From: Stenotrophomonas sp. HITSZ_GD
GTDB lineage: Bacteria > Pseudomonadota > Gammaproteobacteria > Xanthomonadales > Xanthomonadaceae
NCBI RefSeq assembly: GCF_029543105.1
Contig: NZ_JARQXB010000004.1
Coordinates: forward strand, 186,001 to 250,000
DNA length: 64,000 nucleotides
Direction of reading: 5' to 3'
Shown: piece after piece, positions 26,495-38,204 of the stretch
How the letters are laid out: each line of letters starts with the position of its first letter
Numbering within the stretch: position 1 is the first letter of the stretch
Notes under the pieces: model-generated
What the model was told of the DNA's origin: nothing
Seen by the model: the letters and a program-made list of their open reading frames with translations, nothing else
The model's database searches: none
Translations under genes and position numbers: made by a program

Positions 26495-27730
26495 TCACAC
26501 CACGCCGTGCACGTGCAACGTCCACAGCGCGGCCGCCAGCACCAATACGTTGGACCACAGCACCGCGGGGCGGCCGAACGTGCTCTGGTAGATCCAGGTC
26601 GGCCGGTGGCGGCCATGCCGCGCGGCGTCGCGCGCCAACATCGGCCGCATCAGCCGGGGCAGTGTCACCAGGCACTGGTAGTTCACCACGATCATGCCGG
26701 CGCCGAGTGCGGCCAGCGTCCACCATACGCCGGCGCCGCCCAGGCTCAGCAGCAGCGTGGGCACGCAGGCGGCCGCGGCCGTGAGCATCATCAGGCGCAC
26801 CATGCGGCGAATCTGCGCACGCTCGGTCGCGTGTTCGGCGTAGCTGATCAGGTAGAAGCCACTGACATACGTGGTGACGAAGCCGACCGCCAGCGCAATG
26901 CCGATCACTTTCCAGGCATCGGCCGGGATCGCGCCGGCGCGCGCGAACATCGTCGCGCCGAGCGAACCGAGCGCGGTACCGCCCGTGAGTGCCGACACGC
27001 CCAGGCTGCCTCCCAGCTTGGAAGCACCACTGGCCGTCCCCAGGCTGGCGCCGAGCGTGGCGGCGGCCAGCGTGGTGCCGGCCACGCCCGGCGCGGCGAT
27101 CAACGCGGCGGACATCACCGCCGTGGCGAAGGCCGCGCCAGGCGCGCTGCTGCGCGCGAACTCGCCGAAGCGCACCAGCATCTGTGCGCGCACCGCGGCC
27201 CGGGCGCGCGACAGCCGCTTGCGCAGCGCCGCGTCACTGAGCCCGAGCAACTGCGCGACCTGCTGCGAGCTCTGGCCTTCGCGGTAATACAGCAGCAGCG
27301 TTTCCCGGCTTTCCTCCGGCAGTGCGGAAATCAGTTCTTCGGCGGCGAGTTCCTCTTCGACGCGTTGCAGGTGGTCGGCCGGCGACGGGCCGGGATCGGC
27401 GGCCACGCCGATGGCCACCTCGGCCGCCTCGCCCGACAGCGGGCGATGGCGCTGCGCGCGCAGCCAGTCGCGGGCGAGGTTGCGGGTGATCTGGCGCAGC
27501 CAGGGCAGGAAGCTGGCGGGGTTGTGCAGGCGCGCGAGCTGCTGCCAGGCGCGCAGGAAAGCCTCCTGCGCGATGTCCTCGCTGGCGGCGACGTCGCGGG
27601 TGATCGCCAGGGCGATCGCGGTTACCGTGTTCTGGCAGGCGCCCACGATGCGGCCATAGGCCTGCGGGCAGCCCCCCGCGGCACCGGGGAGTTCGCGCTG
27701 CAGCAGGATCTCGAGCGTTTCGGCGTTCAT
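26495..27730 (-). CDS. ECF-type sigma factor fused to a C-terminal membrane domain
   Basis: This 411-residue protein has two parts. Residues ~1-185 are a sigma-70-family (ECF) protein: region 2 with AFLRAWQQLARL and FLPWLRQITRNLARDWLRAQ, and region 4 with LPEESRETLLLYYREGQSSQQVAQLLGLSDAALRKRLSRAR (read as segments). Residues ~200-411 are hydrophobic, with about five to six helices separated by short loops, ending LWTLHVHGVV. The fusion would tether the sigma factor to the inner membrane, so release by proteolysis or signal-dependent conformational change is likely. No separate anti-sigma gene is adjacent. AAGGAGC lies 7 bases before the ATG at 27730, which fixes the start. Confidence 0.85.
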   Translation of the reverse strand: MNAETLEILLQRELPGAAGGCPQAYGRIVGACQNTVTAIALAITRDVAASEDIAQEAFLRAWQQLARLHNPASFLPWLRQITRNLARDWLRAQRHRPLSGEAAEVAIGVAADPGPSPADHLQRVEEELAAEELISALPEESRETLLLYYREGQSSQQVAQLLGLSDAALRKRLSRARAAVRAQMLVRFGEFARSSAPGAAFATAVMSAALIAAPGVAGTTLAAATLGASLGTASGASKLGGSLGVSALTGGTALGSLGATMFARAGAIPADAWKVIGIALAVGFVTTYVSGFYLISYAEHATERAQIRRMVRLMMLTAAAACVPTLLLSLGGAGVWWTLAALGAGMIVVNYQCLVTLPRLMRPMLARDAARHGRHRPTWIYQSTFGRPAVLWSNVLVLAAALWTLHVHGVV

Positions 27731-27809
27731 GGCGGGCTCCTTCCGGTTCCCTGCCATGACGTCCGGCGGGCGCGGATGTGACCGCCGGCGGTCACATCCG
27801 CCCCTGGCA

Positions 27810-28325
27810 TCACTGCGCCGGCTGGATGCGCACGCGCGAGGGGTCGTCCTGTTGCTGGGTATCGGTGGGCGGCGTGGCCGGCGCGGCAGCCGGTGCCGGC
27901 GCCGAGACCGGTGCCACCGGCGCGGCCGGCGGCGCCGCACGGCGGTGCAGCACGATGAACAAGGCGATCGCGCCGATCACCAGCAGCAGGCCGATGCGGA
28001 TGCGCCAGGCCCAGCTGCGCGCGCCCGTGGCGGCCTGCGGAGTATCGGCGAAGGCATATTCGGCGAACGGCACATCGCGGCGGGTGGTGTCGAGCAGGCG
28101 CGCCTCGCGCAGCAGTTCGCGCGCGCGTGGCTGGTCGTCGGCATGCACCACCCACACGGTGGGATGGGACTGCGGATTGCCTTCCTCGAGGTAGCTGAAC
28201 TGCCCGCTGCGGCGGCTGCGATACGAGCGGCCGTTGCTCAGGCGCACGTCGATGCCGGCGTCGCGCAGCAGCTTGGCCACGCCCTCGGCGGTTTCGACGC
28301 GCTGGCTGCTGAAGATCTTGCGCAT
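27810..28325 (-). CDS. 'Pathogenicity-like' DUF2007-type protein with one membrane helix
   Basis: This 171-residue protein has a compact N-terminal domain (~1-80, FSSQRVETAEGVAKLLRDAGI...VWVVHADDQPRARELL), which has the ferredoxin-like DUF2007 pattern of putative signal-transducing proteins. A transmembrane helix (~108-126) and an Ala/Pro-rich periplasmic tail of ~45 residues follow. Xanthomonad homologues are often labelled pathogenicity-like without functional proof. It starts 2 bp after tesB, so the pair is cotranscribed. Confidence 0.78.
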   Translation of the reverse strand: MRKIFSSQRVETAEGVAKLLRDAGIDVRLSNGRSYRSRRSGQFSYLEEGNPQSHPTVWVVHADDQPRARELLREARLLDTTRRDVPFAEYAFADTPQAATGARSWAWRIRIGLLLVIGAIALFIVLHRRAAPPAAPVAPVSAPAPAAAPATPPTDTQQQDDPSRVRIQPAQ

Positions 28326-28327
28326 GG

Positions 28328-29233
28328 TCAGTCCTTGGCCGGCACGGCGTGCGGCTGGCCGCCGGGCACGACGCGGATCAGCCCTTCCTGAGAGGTGCTG
28401 GCCACCAGCACGCCGTCGCGGGTGAAGAACTGGCCGCGCGCCAGCCCGCGCGAACCCTGCGCGGTGGGGCTGTCGAGCGAGTAGAGCAGCCAGTCGTCGG
28501 TGCGGAACGGGCGGTGGAACCACAGCGCGTGGTCGAGCGAGGCCATCTGCACGCCGGGCGTGTAGTAGCTGATGCCGTGCGGAAAGGTGGAGGTGCCGAG
28601 CAACTGGAAATCCGAGGCGTAGGCGAGCAGGGCGCGGTGCAGGCCCTGGTCGTCGCCGACCGGGTCGCTCAGGCGCAGCCACATCTGCTGGAAGGGCGGG
28701 CGCTTGGGCGGGTTGAGCTCGTCGCGCGGGAACACGTGGCGGAATTCGAACGGGCCGCCGCGCGAGAGCCAGCGCTGCACCTTCACCGGCAGCTTCTCCA
28801 GCACCTCGGGCGCGAGGGGCGGCGTGGGCGCGATGTCCTCCGGCTGCGGCACGTCCGGCATGCGCGACTGGTGCTCGGCGCCGGCCTCGTGTTCCTGGAA
28901 GGACGCCGCGCAGAAGAAGATCACCTTGCCGTGCTGGATCGCGGTGACCCGGCGCACCGAGAAGCTGCCGCCATCGCGCGTGCGGTCCACGTCATAGACG
29001 ATGGGCGCTTCGATATTGCCGGCGCGCAGGAAGTAGGCATGTAGCGAATGGGCCTGGCGACCGTTCTCCACCGTGGCCTGGGCGGCGGCCAGGGCCTGCC
29101 CCAGCACCTGCCCGCCGAACACGTACTTGGTGCCGATGTCGCGGCTCTGGCCGCGGAACAGGTTGTCCTCCAGCCGTTCCAGCGAGAGCAGGCTGATCAG
29201 TTCGGAAACGACGGGTTCGGCGGAGTCGGACAA
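28328..29233 (-). CDS. tesB: Acyl-CoA thioesterase II
   Basis: TesB hydrolyses medium- and long-chain acyl-CoA to free fatty acid and CoA. The 301-residue double-hotdog protein contains FRGQSRDIGTKYVFGGQVLGQALAA (read as two parts, ~27-50), HSLHAYFLRAG, the SLDHALWFHRPFRTDDWLL segment with catalytic Asp, and the final SQEGLIRV. Conserved N-terminal residues (VVSELISLLSLERLEDN) require the start to lie at or near 29233, which is a TTG; no ATG or GTG is available there. It is followed at 2 bp by the DUF2007-type gene. Confidence 0.92.
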   Translation of the reverse strand: MSDSAEPVVSELISLLSLERLEDNLFRGQSRDIGTKYVFGGQVLGQALAAAQATVENGRQAHSLHAYFLRAGNIEAPIVYDVDRTRDGGSFSVRRVTAIQHGKVIFFCAASFQEHEAGAEHQSRMPDVPQPEDIAPTPPLAPEVLEKLPVKVQRWLSRGGPFEFRHVFPRDELNPPKRPPFQQMWLRLSDPVGDDQGLHRALLAYASDFQLLGTSTFPHGISYYTPGVQMASLDHALWFHRPFRTDDWLLYSLDSPTAQGSRGLARGQFFTRDGVLVASTSQEGLIRVVPGGQPHAVPAKD

Positions 29234-29292
29234 GGTCGGGACCTGCGGGGCGATAGGCCGCGATTATAGCGGGCAGGGCCCGTGGCCCCGGC

Positions 29293-30069
29293 TCAGGCCG
29301 GCTTGCGCAGCCGCGCGCCCAGGGCCTGCAGCGCGGCCTGGGCGTCCTCGCTGTACCAAGCCTCGACGAAGCGGTCGAGCTGGATCAGCTCCGGCGCCAA
29401 CGCCTCGCGCAGGTCCACGCGGGCCACGTCGCGGGTATGCAGCATCGGCTGGCGCGGCAGGCGCAGTAGGTCCTGCAGCCAGGCGATGGCGCGCGCCACC
29501 ACCAGTTCGCCATCGACCAGCTCGTCGACCAGACCGATCTGCACCGCCTGTTCGGCGGGCACCATCTCGCCGGCCACCAGCAGGCGTTCGGCGCGATGCG
29601 GGCCGACGACGCGGCGCAGCAGGCGCTGGATGCCCTCCGGCGCGGCCAGCCCGACCTGCACTTCGTTCAGGCCGATCGCGTAGGGGCGCGCGCTGTCCAC
29701 GCTGCGCGCCATGATCCGGTAATCGCAGCACAGGGCCAGCACGCAGCCACCGGCCGGGGCGTGGCCGGTGAGCGCGGCCACCACCGGGATGCGCGTCTGC
29801 GCCAGCGTCTTGGCCGCGCCGAAGAACGCCTGCCAGCTGTCGAACAGCTTGTTGCGGTCTTCGCCGTGCGAGAGCAGGTAGGGCACGTCCAGGCCGCCGG
29901 AGAAGATGTGCGGCGCGCCGGAAAGCACGATGGCGTGCTTGTCGTCGGCCTGGGCCTGGTTGATCGCGCCGATCAGCTCGCGGCACAGCGCGGTATCCAG
30001 CGCGTTGGCCGGCGGCCGCGCCAGGCGGATCTCGCGGATGTCGGCGTGGTCTTGGATCTCGAGGCTCAT
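29293..30069 (-). CDS. Crotonase-family protein (enoyl-CoA hydratase/isomerase)
   Basis: This is a 258-residue protein of the crotonase fold. The oxyanion-hole segments are seen: SGAPHIFSGGLDVPYL (~48-63) and TGHAPAGGCVLALCCDYRIMA (read as two parts, ~100-120). The glutamates used by classical enoyl-CoA hydratases (E144/E164 of the rat enzyme) are not clearly in place: the sequence has VQVGLAAPEGIQRLL, one of the two positions. It may therefore be an isomerase, a hydrolase or another acyl-CoA enzyme. A tail of ~70 residues is longer than usual. It is divergent from the PCu(A)C gene with only 36 bp between starts. Confidence 0.85.
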   Translation of the reverse strand: MSLEIQDHADIREIRLARPPANALDTALCRELIGAINQAQADDKHAIVLSGAPHIFSGGLDVPYLLSHGEDRNKLFDSWQAFFGAAKTLAQTRIPVVAALTGHAPAGGCVLALCCDYRIMARSVDSARPYAIGLNEVQVGLAAPEGIQRLLRRVVGPHRAERLLVAGEMVPAEQAVQIGLVDELVDGELVVARAIAWLQDLLRLPRQPMLHTRDVARVDLREALAPELIQLDRFVEAWYSEDAQAALQALGARLRKPA

Positions 30070-30105
30070 GACGGGCTCCTGGCGGCTGTGGCTATGATAG
30101 TCGGC

Positions 30106-30564
30106 ATGAACACGACCCGCCTGCTGTGCCTGCTTGCCGCCGTCGCCGGGATGACCGCCGCGACGCATGTCCATGCCGCGCCCGCGAAGGCGTGCGCGCC
30201 ACAGTTCCGCGCGGGCTGGGTGCGGTTGCCGCCCGCGCCGTCGATGCCGATGGCCGCCGGCTTCGGCACTTTCGTCAACGATTGCGCGCAGCCGGCCGCG
30301 GTGGCTTCCGCCACCAGCCAAGGGTTCGGCGGGGTGTCGCTGCACGAATCGGTGCAGGTGGACGGCGTCAACCGCATGCGCGAGGTGGACAGGCTGGCGT
30401 TGCCGGCGAACGCCAAGGTCCCCCTCGCGCCGGGTGGCCTGCACCTGATGCTGATGCAACCGAAACAGGCGCTGGTGGAAGGCGCCAGCGTGCCGGTCAC
30501 CTTCAAGCTCGAAGACGGGCGCAGCGTCGAGGCGACGCTGCAAGTGCGCAAGACCGCGCCGTAA
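30106..30564 (+). CDS. Periplasmic copper chaperone PCu(A)C
   Basis: This periplasmic protein binds Cu(I) and delivers it to respiratory oxidases. The 152-residue product has a signal peptide (1-24, ending HAA) and the exact family motif H-x10-M-x21-H-x-M: His80, Met91, His113 and Met115. Two cysteines (30 and 60) may form a disulfide, which is uncommon. The usual partner Sco is not in the window; the cyoABCD oxidase 20 kb away could be a client only through CuB. A TATGAT lies just upstream, and the 36-bp divergent gap to the crotonase gene must contain one or both promoters. Confidence 0.9.
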   Translation: MNTTRLLCLLAAVAGMTAATHVHAAPAKACAPQFRAGWVRLPPAPSMPMAAGFGTFVNDCAQPAAVASATSQGFGGVSLHESVQVDGVNRMREVDRLALPANAKVPLAPGGLHLMLMQPKQALVEGASVPVTFKLEDGRSVEATLQVRKTAP

Positions 30565-30585
30565 CGGCGCGGTGCGCGACGCGGC

Positions 30586-31004
30586 TCAGGTCGAGGCCGC
30601 GCGAATGGCCTCCGGCAGCGGCGCGCTCTTGCCGCTCTGGGTGTCCATCCACACCACCACCACGTTGCCGTCCGAATACAGCACGCTGTCGTCGGCCTGG
30701 TCGACGATGCGGTGGCCGATGGTGACGCTGCTGTTGCCAAGCCGCTCGACGAACAGTTCCACCACGATGTCGTTGGGCCACACGATCGGGCGGCGGTAGT
30801 TGACGTTGGTCGCCGCGACCACCGGGGCGATGCGGTCGGTCATCGACACGCCCGGCACGCCGAGCATCCAGCGCACGCGCGCCTCCTCCAGGTAGGAGAT
30901 GTACTTGGCGTTGTTGACGTGACCCATGCTGTCCATGTCGCGCCAGCGCACGCTGATGGGGACGCGGGCGAGGATCTTGTGCGGGGTGGGGCCGGTATCG
31001 CTCA

Positions 31005-31005
<1 letters not shown>
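30586..31005 (-). CDS. Hotdog-fold acyl-CoA thioesterase (4HBT)
   Basis: This is a 139-residue single-hotdog thioesterase of the YbgC/4HBT type. The motif RWRDMDSMGHVNNAKYISYLEEAR (read as two parts, ~20-44) contains the catalytic Asp and the hallmark HVNNA. A nearby NYRRPI and a final GKSAPLPE agree with the family. It hydrolyses short acyl-CoA or acyl-ACP thioesters; the substrate is not evident. The start overlaps the uvrA stop by one base, so it is cotranslated with uvrA. Confidence 0.9.
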
Positions 31006-34010
<3,005 letters not shown>

Positions 34011-34165
34011 TCGTTCCTCTGGAGCGAGAGCTTTCGAGCGGGGGAGGTTGGCCCCGGCGGGCCAATAGGGAAGCGTATCGACTGGGACAGGCAGGGGCAA
34101 ATCGACGTAGCGGAGTATCGCCAGCGTTGTCTCAGGTCCTGCGACATGGGGGCGGTCGGCCAAAA

Positions 34166-34194
34166 GACAAAGGGCGCCCGAGGGCGCCCTTGTC
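34166..34194 (-). terminator. Rho-independent terminator after the OmpA-family gene
   Basis: On the minus strand a G+C-rich stem (AAGGGCGCCC / GGGCGCCCTT, extended with one bulge to GAC/GTC) is followed by TTTTG. It lies 18 bp after the OmpA-family stop codon and separates it from the uvrA promoter region (34011-34212). Confidence 0.85.
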
Positions 34195-34212
34195 CACCGC
34201 TGGCCGGGATGA

Positions 34213-35559
34213 CTACTTCAGCACGGTGAAGGTCATGCGCCGGTTGCGCGCGCGGCCTTCCTCGGTGCCGTTGTCGGCCACCGGCTGGGCGGCGCCATAG
34301 CCCTTGGCCTGCAGCCGGTCGGGCGGCACGCCGTCGGCGAGCAGGGCGGCGACCACCGACTCGGCGCGCGCCTGGGACAAGGCCATGTTCGTGGCCGGAT
34401 CGCCACTGTCATCGCTGTGACCACCCACTTCGACGCGGGTACCCGCCGGTGCCGCGCGCAGGGCGGCGGCCGAGCGCGCCAGCACTTCGGCGTTGTCGCG
34501 GGTGAGCTCGGCCGAGCCGCTGGCGAAGCGCAGGCTGGACTGGTTCAGCGCCAGCACCAGGTCGTCGGCACCGAAGCCGGGCTTGAGCGCCGACAGCGCC
34601 GCCATGGCGCGGTCCCACAGGCCTTCGCTGCGGAAATCCGGGAAGGCTTGGCTGACCTGTTGGCTGAGGTCGAAGCGGCCGGCCTCCGGCAGGGCGCTGC
34701 TGTCCAGCCGCAGGCTGTCGCCCTCCAGGCCGAGCTTGACGTCGCCGGCCTTCAGGTGGGGCAGTAGCTGCACCAGGCGGTCCATCCAGGTGGCCGGGGC
34801 CACGGTCGCGTCGAGCTGGATCTGTTCCTTGACGCGCGCGGCGCCGAAGGTGTCGCCCAGCGCTTCCAGCAGGCGGTGCTTTTCCTGCGCGTTGACCAGC
34901 CGGCCGGCCACGCTGACCTGGCCGCCCTGGGTCTGCAGGTCGATGCGCGGTTCGGCGCGCGGTGCTTGCGGGGCGGCGTCGGCTTCGGCGCGGGCCTCCG
35001 GGGCGGGTGCGGGGTCCGCCGGCGTCGGCTGGCATGCGCGCAGCAGCAACAGCACGGCGATCGCCAGCGCGGCCAGCCACAGCACGGCGCGAAGCAGGCC
35101 GCCGAGTCCGCTGCGCCGACGTGGGGGCGCCAGGCCGGGCGTGGCGTCGGCGAGCAGGTCGCGTCCCTGGGCCACCCAGCCCGCCACGGGGGCCGGCAGC
35201 GGCGCCAGGGACGTCTGCCCACCCAGCTGCCGCACCACGCCGGGCAGCAGGGTGCCCAGTGCCGCCGCCGCCACCGCCGGGCTCAGGCCCAGCCGCCGGG
35301 ACAGCGCGCCCAGCACGGGCATGCCGAACAGCGCTTCCACTTGGCCGGGACGCACGGGATCGGGCTCGCTGGGGCCCGGCGCGCGCCAGGATTGCAGCGC
35401 TTCGCCCAGGCCCAGCCCGTGCAGCCGCTCGGTGAAGCCGGCAAACCCGCCGCGGGTGTCGTCGAACACCAGGGCAACGGCGCTGCCCAGCAGCTGGCGG
35501 GTCTGGCGGGTGTCCAGGCCGAAGCGGCCGGAAACTTCCTGTATCAGTTGGTCAAACAT
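34213..35559 (-). CDS. DUF937-BON-OmpA envelope protein
   Basis: This 448-residue protein has an unusual domain order. The N-terminal part (~1-150) resembles YidB/DUF937 ([47 protein letters not shown]). One membrane helix (~160-180) follows, then an Ala/Pro linker and BON-like repeats (~205-310, with [25 protein letters not shown]). The C-terminal domain is OmpA (~325-448), with the peptidoglycan-binding pattern [27 protein letters not shown] and [12 protein letters not shown]...GYGAAQPV...RARNRRM. It probably links the inner membrane to the cell wall. The start at 35559 removes a 40-residue upstream extension in low-complexity sequence. Confidence 0.85.
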   Translation of the reverse strand: MFDQLIQEVSGRFGLDTRQTRQLLGSAVALVFDDTRGGFAGFTERLHGLGLGEALQSWRAPGPSEPDPVRPGQVEALFGMPVLGALSRRLGLSPAVAAAALGTLLPGVVRQLGGQTSLAPLPAPVAGWVAQGRDLLADATPGLAPPRRRSGLGGLLRAVLWLAALAIAVLLLLRACQPTPADPAPAPEARAEADAAPQAPRAEPRIDLQTQGGQVSVAGRLVNAQEKHRLLEALGDTFGAARVKEQIQLDATVAPATWMDRLVQLLPHLKAGDVKLGLEGDSLRLDSSALPEAGRFDLSQQVSQAFPDFRSEGLWDRAMAALSALKPGFGADDLVLALNQSSLRFASGSAELTRDNAEVLARSAAALRAAPAGTRVEVGGHSDDSGDPATNMALSQARAESVVAALLADGVPPDRLQAKGYGAAQPVADNGTEEGRARNRRMTFTVLK

Positions 35560-35757
35560 CGCGGGTGTAGGTCCTCGCTCTGGCGTCCGGTCGGGGACGC
35601 CTAGCCGGCCCGGCACTCTGGACCGGGCGGGGCGCGATTCTGGGAAGCCGTCCGCGGGGCCGCCACGCGATTGCTGCATCGGCTGCGGTGCCGCCCGGTG
35701 GGCGTTTGGCGCCGTTCAGCCCGGCGCGACGGACCTCGTCGCAGGGCATGGGTGGGT

Positions 35758-35787
35758 TTGACCGGAAAGCCTTTTGCGGGCTATCAT
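35758..35787 (+). promoter_or_regulatory. Promoter of the rplU-rpmA operon
   Basis: TTGACC at 35758-35763 and TATCAT at 35782-35787 are separated by 18 bp. They lie about 65 bp upstream of the rplU start in a leader that is less G+C-rich than its surroundings, consistent with a strong sigma-70 promoter for ribosomal proteins. Confidence 0.75.
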
Positions 35788-35852
35788 CCCGAGTCTGTCC
35801 GTCCCCCCCAGGCGGCAGATATCATCAGAATAACTACAGAAGAGACATCCAC

Positions 35853-36161
35853 ATGTACGCAGTACTGGTCACCGGCGGTAAGCAATACCGCGTCGCGCAG
35901 GGCGAAACGCTCCGCGTGGAAAAGCTCGATGCCGAAGCCGGCAGCGAGATCAAGTTCGACAATGTCCTGATGCTGGGCGACAGCGACGGCATCAAGATCG
36001 GCGACGCGCTCAAGGGCGCTTCGGTCACCGCCAAGGTCGTCTCGCACGGCCGCGCCGACAAGGTTCGCATCATCAAGTTCCGTCGCCGCAAGCACCACAT
36101 GAAGCGCCAGGGCCACCGCCAGCACTTCACCGAAATCGAAATCACCGGCATCGCCGGCTAA
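35853..36161 (+). CDS. rplU: 50S ribosomal protein L21
   Basis: L21 binds 23S rRNA and is part of the large ribosomal subunit. The 102-residue protein begins [18 protein letters not shown] and ends in the basic [24 protein letters not shown] stretch (read in parts), both diagnostic. The frame is open upstream, but the ATG at 35853 is the only one giving the family N-terminus. It forms an operon with rpmA and probably obgE. Confidence 0.98.
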   Translation: MYAVLVTGGKQYRVAQGETLRVEKLDAEAGSEIKFDNVLMLGDSDGIKIGDALKGASVTAKVVSHGRADKVRIIKFRRRKHHMKRQGHRQHFTEIEITGIAG

Positions 36162-36179
36162 GCCAAAGGAGAATCCGTC

Positions 36180-36437
36180 ATGGCACATAAAAAGGGCGTA
36201 GGCTCCTCGCGCAACGGCCGCGACTCCAACCCGAAGTATCTCGGCGTCAAGATTTTCGGTGGCCAGGCCATCGACGCCGGCAACATCATCGTGCGTCAGC
36301 GCGGCACCCAGTTCCATCCGGGCGCCGGCGTCGGCCTGGGTCGTGACCACACGCTGTTCGCGCTGGTCGACGGCACCGTGGAGTTCTCGGTCAAGGGCCC
36401 GAACAAGCGCCGTACCGTCAGCGTCGTCCAGGGCTGA
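36180..36437 (+). CDS. rpmA: 50S ribosomal protein L27
   Basis: L27 extends its N-terminus into the peptidyl-transferase centre. The 85-residue protein begins [17 protein letters not shown] and contains the KIFGGQAI and [10 protein letters not shown] segments. Unlike in Firmicutes, it has no cleavable N-terminal extension. It starts 18 bp after rplU with AAAGGAG upstream. Confidence 0.98.
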   Translation: MAHKKGVGSSRNGRDSNPKYLGVKIFGGQAIDAGNIIVRQRGTQFHPGAGVGLGRDHTLFALVDGTVEFSVKGPNKRRTVSVVQG

Positions 36438-37661
<1,224 letters not shown>

Positions 37662-37766
37662 GGCGGGGCGCGGCGAAGCCGGGGCCTCATTTGTCCGTGC
37701 GCCTCGGCGCGCGGGCCGGCGGCGCATGGCCGCCCGGCGCGATATCGCCGCCCGCGCGCGGGCAAC

Positions 37767-37793
37767 AAAAAACCCGGCCAAGGCCGGGTTTTT
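37767..37793. terminator. Bidirectional terminator between obgE and rpsT
   Basis: The stem CCCGGCC / GGCCGGG (with AA loop, 37773-37788) has an A tract on the left and a T tract on the right. It can therefore stop transcription from obgE (plus) and, read on the other strand, from rpsT (minus); the two genes are convergent. Confidence 0.88.
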
Positions 37794-37833
37794 GCATGCC
37801 GCCGAGGGCGTGGCCCCCGGCGAGATCGCCGGA

Positions 37834-38103
37834 TCAGGCGGCCTTGAGGGCCTTGATGCGGGCGGTCAGGCGGCTCTTGTGGCGAGCGGCCTTGTTCTTG
37901 TGGATCAGACCGCGCGAGCTGAAGCGGTCGAGGATCGGCTGGGCGACGGCGAAAGCGGCTTCGGCGCCGGCGGCATCGTTGGCGTCAAGGGCCTTGATCA
38001 CCTTCTTGACGGCGGTGCGCAGCATCGAACGCTGAGCCGTATTGCGCGCGTTGCGCACAACGGTCTGCTTGGCGCGCTTCTTGGCGGACTTGATATTGGC
38101 CAC
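37834..38103 (-). CDS. rpsT: 30S ribosomal protein S20
   Basis: S20 is a three-helix 16S rRNA-binding protein of the small subunit. The 89-residue product begins [18 protein letters not shown] and is rich in Lys, Arg and Ala ([21 protein letters not shown]), which is diagnostic. It is monocistronic with its own strong promoter and is divergent from murJ. Confidence 0.97.
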   Translation of the reverse strand: MANIKSAKKRAKQTVVRNARNTAQRSMLRTAVKKVIKALDANDAAGAEAAFAVAQPILDRFSSRGLIHKNKAARHKSRLTARIKALKAA

Positions 38104-38151
38104 GGTGGTGGTTTCCTGAAAAATCGGTGTAGTGGAAAAAGCAAGCGCGAA

Positions 38152-38180
38152 ATTATGATCGTCTCAAACATCTACGTCAA
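38152..38180 (-). promoter_or_regulatory. Strong sigma-70 promoter of rpsT
   Basis: Read on the minus strand, TTGACG (38175-38180) and CATAAT (38152-38157) are 17 bp apart, close to consensus. The -10 is 48 bp upstream of the rpsT start. The region is the most A+T-rich between 37 and 45 kb, as expected for a ribosomal promoter. Confidence 0.82.
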
Positions 38181-38204
38181 GTCAGTTGTCAAGGGGGATG
38201 CCCG

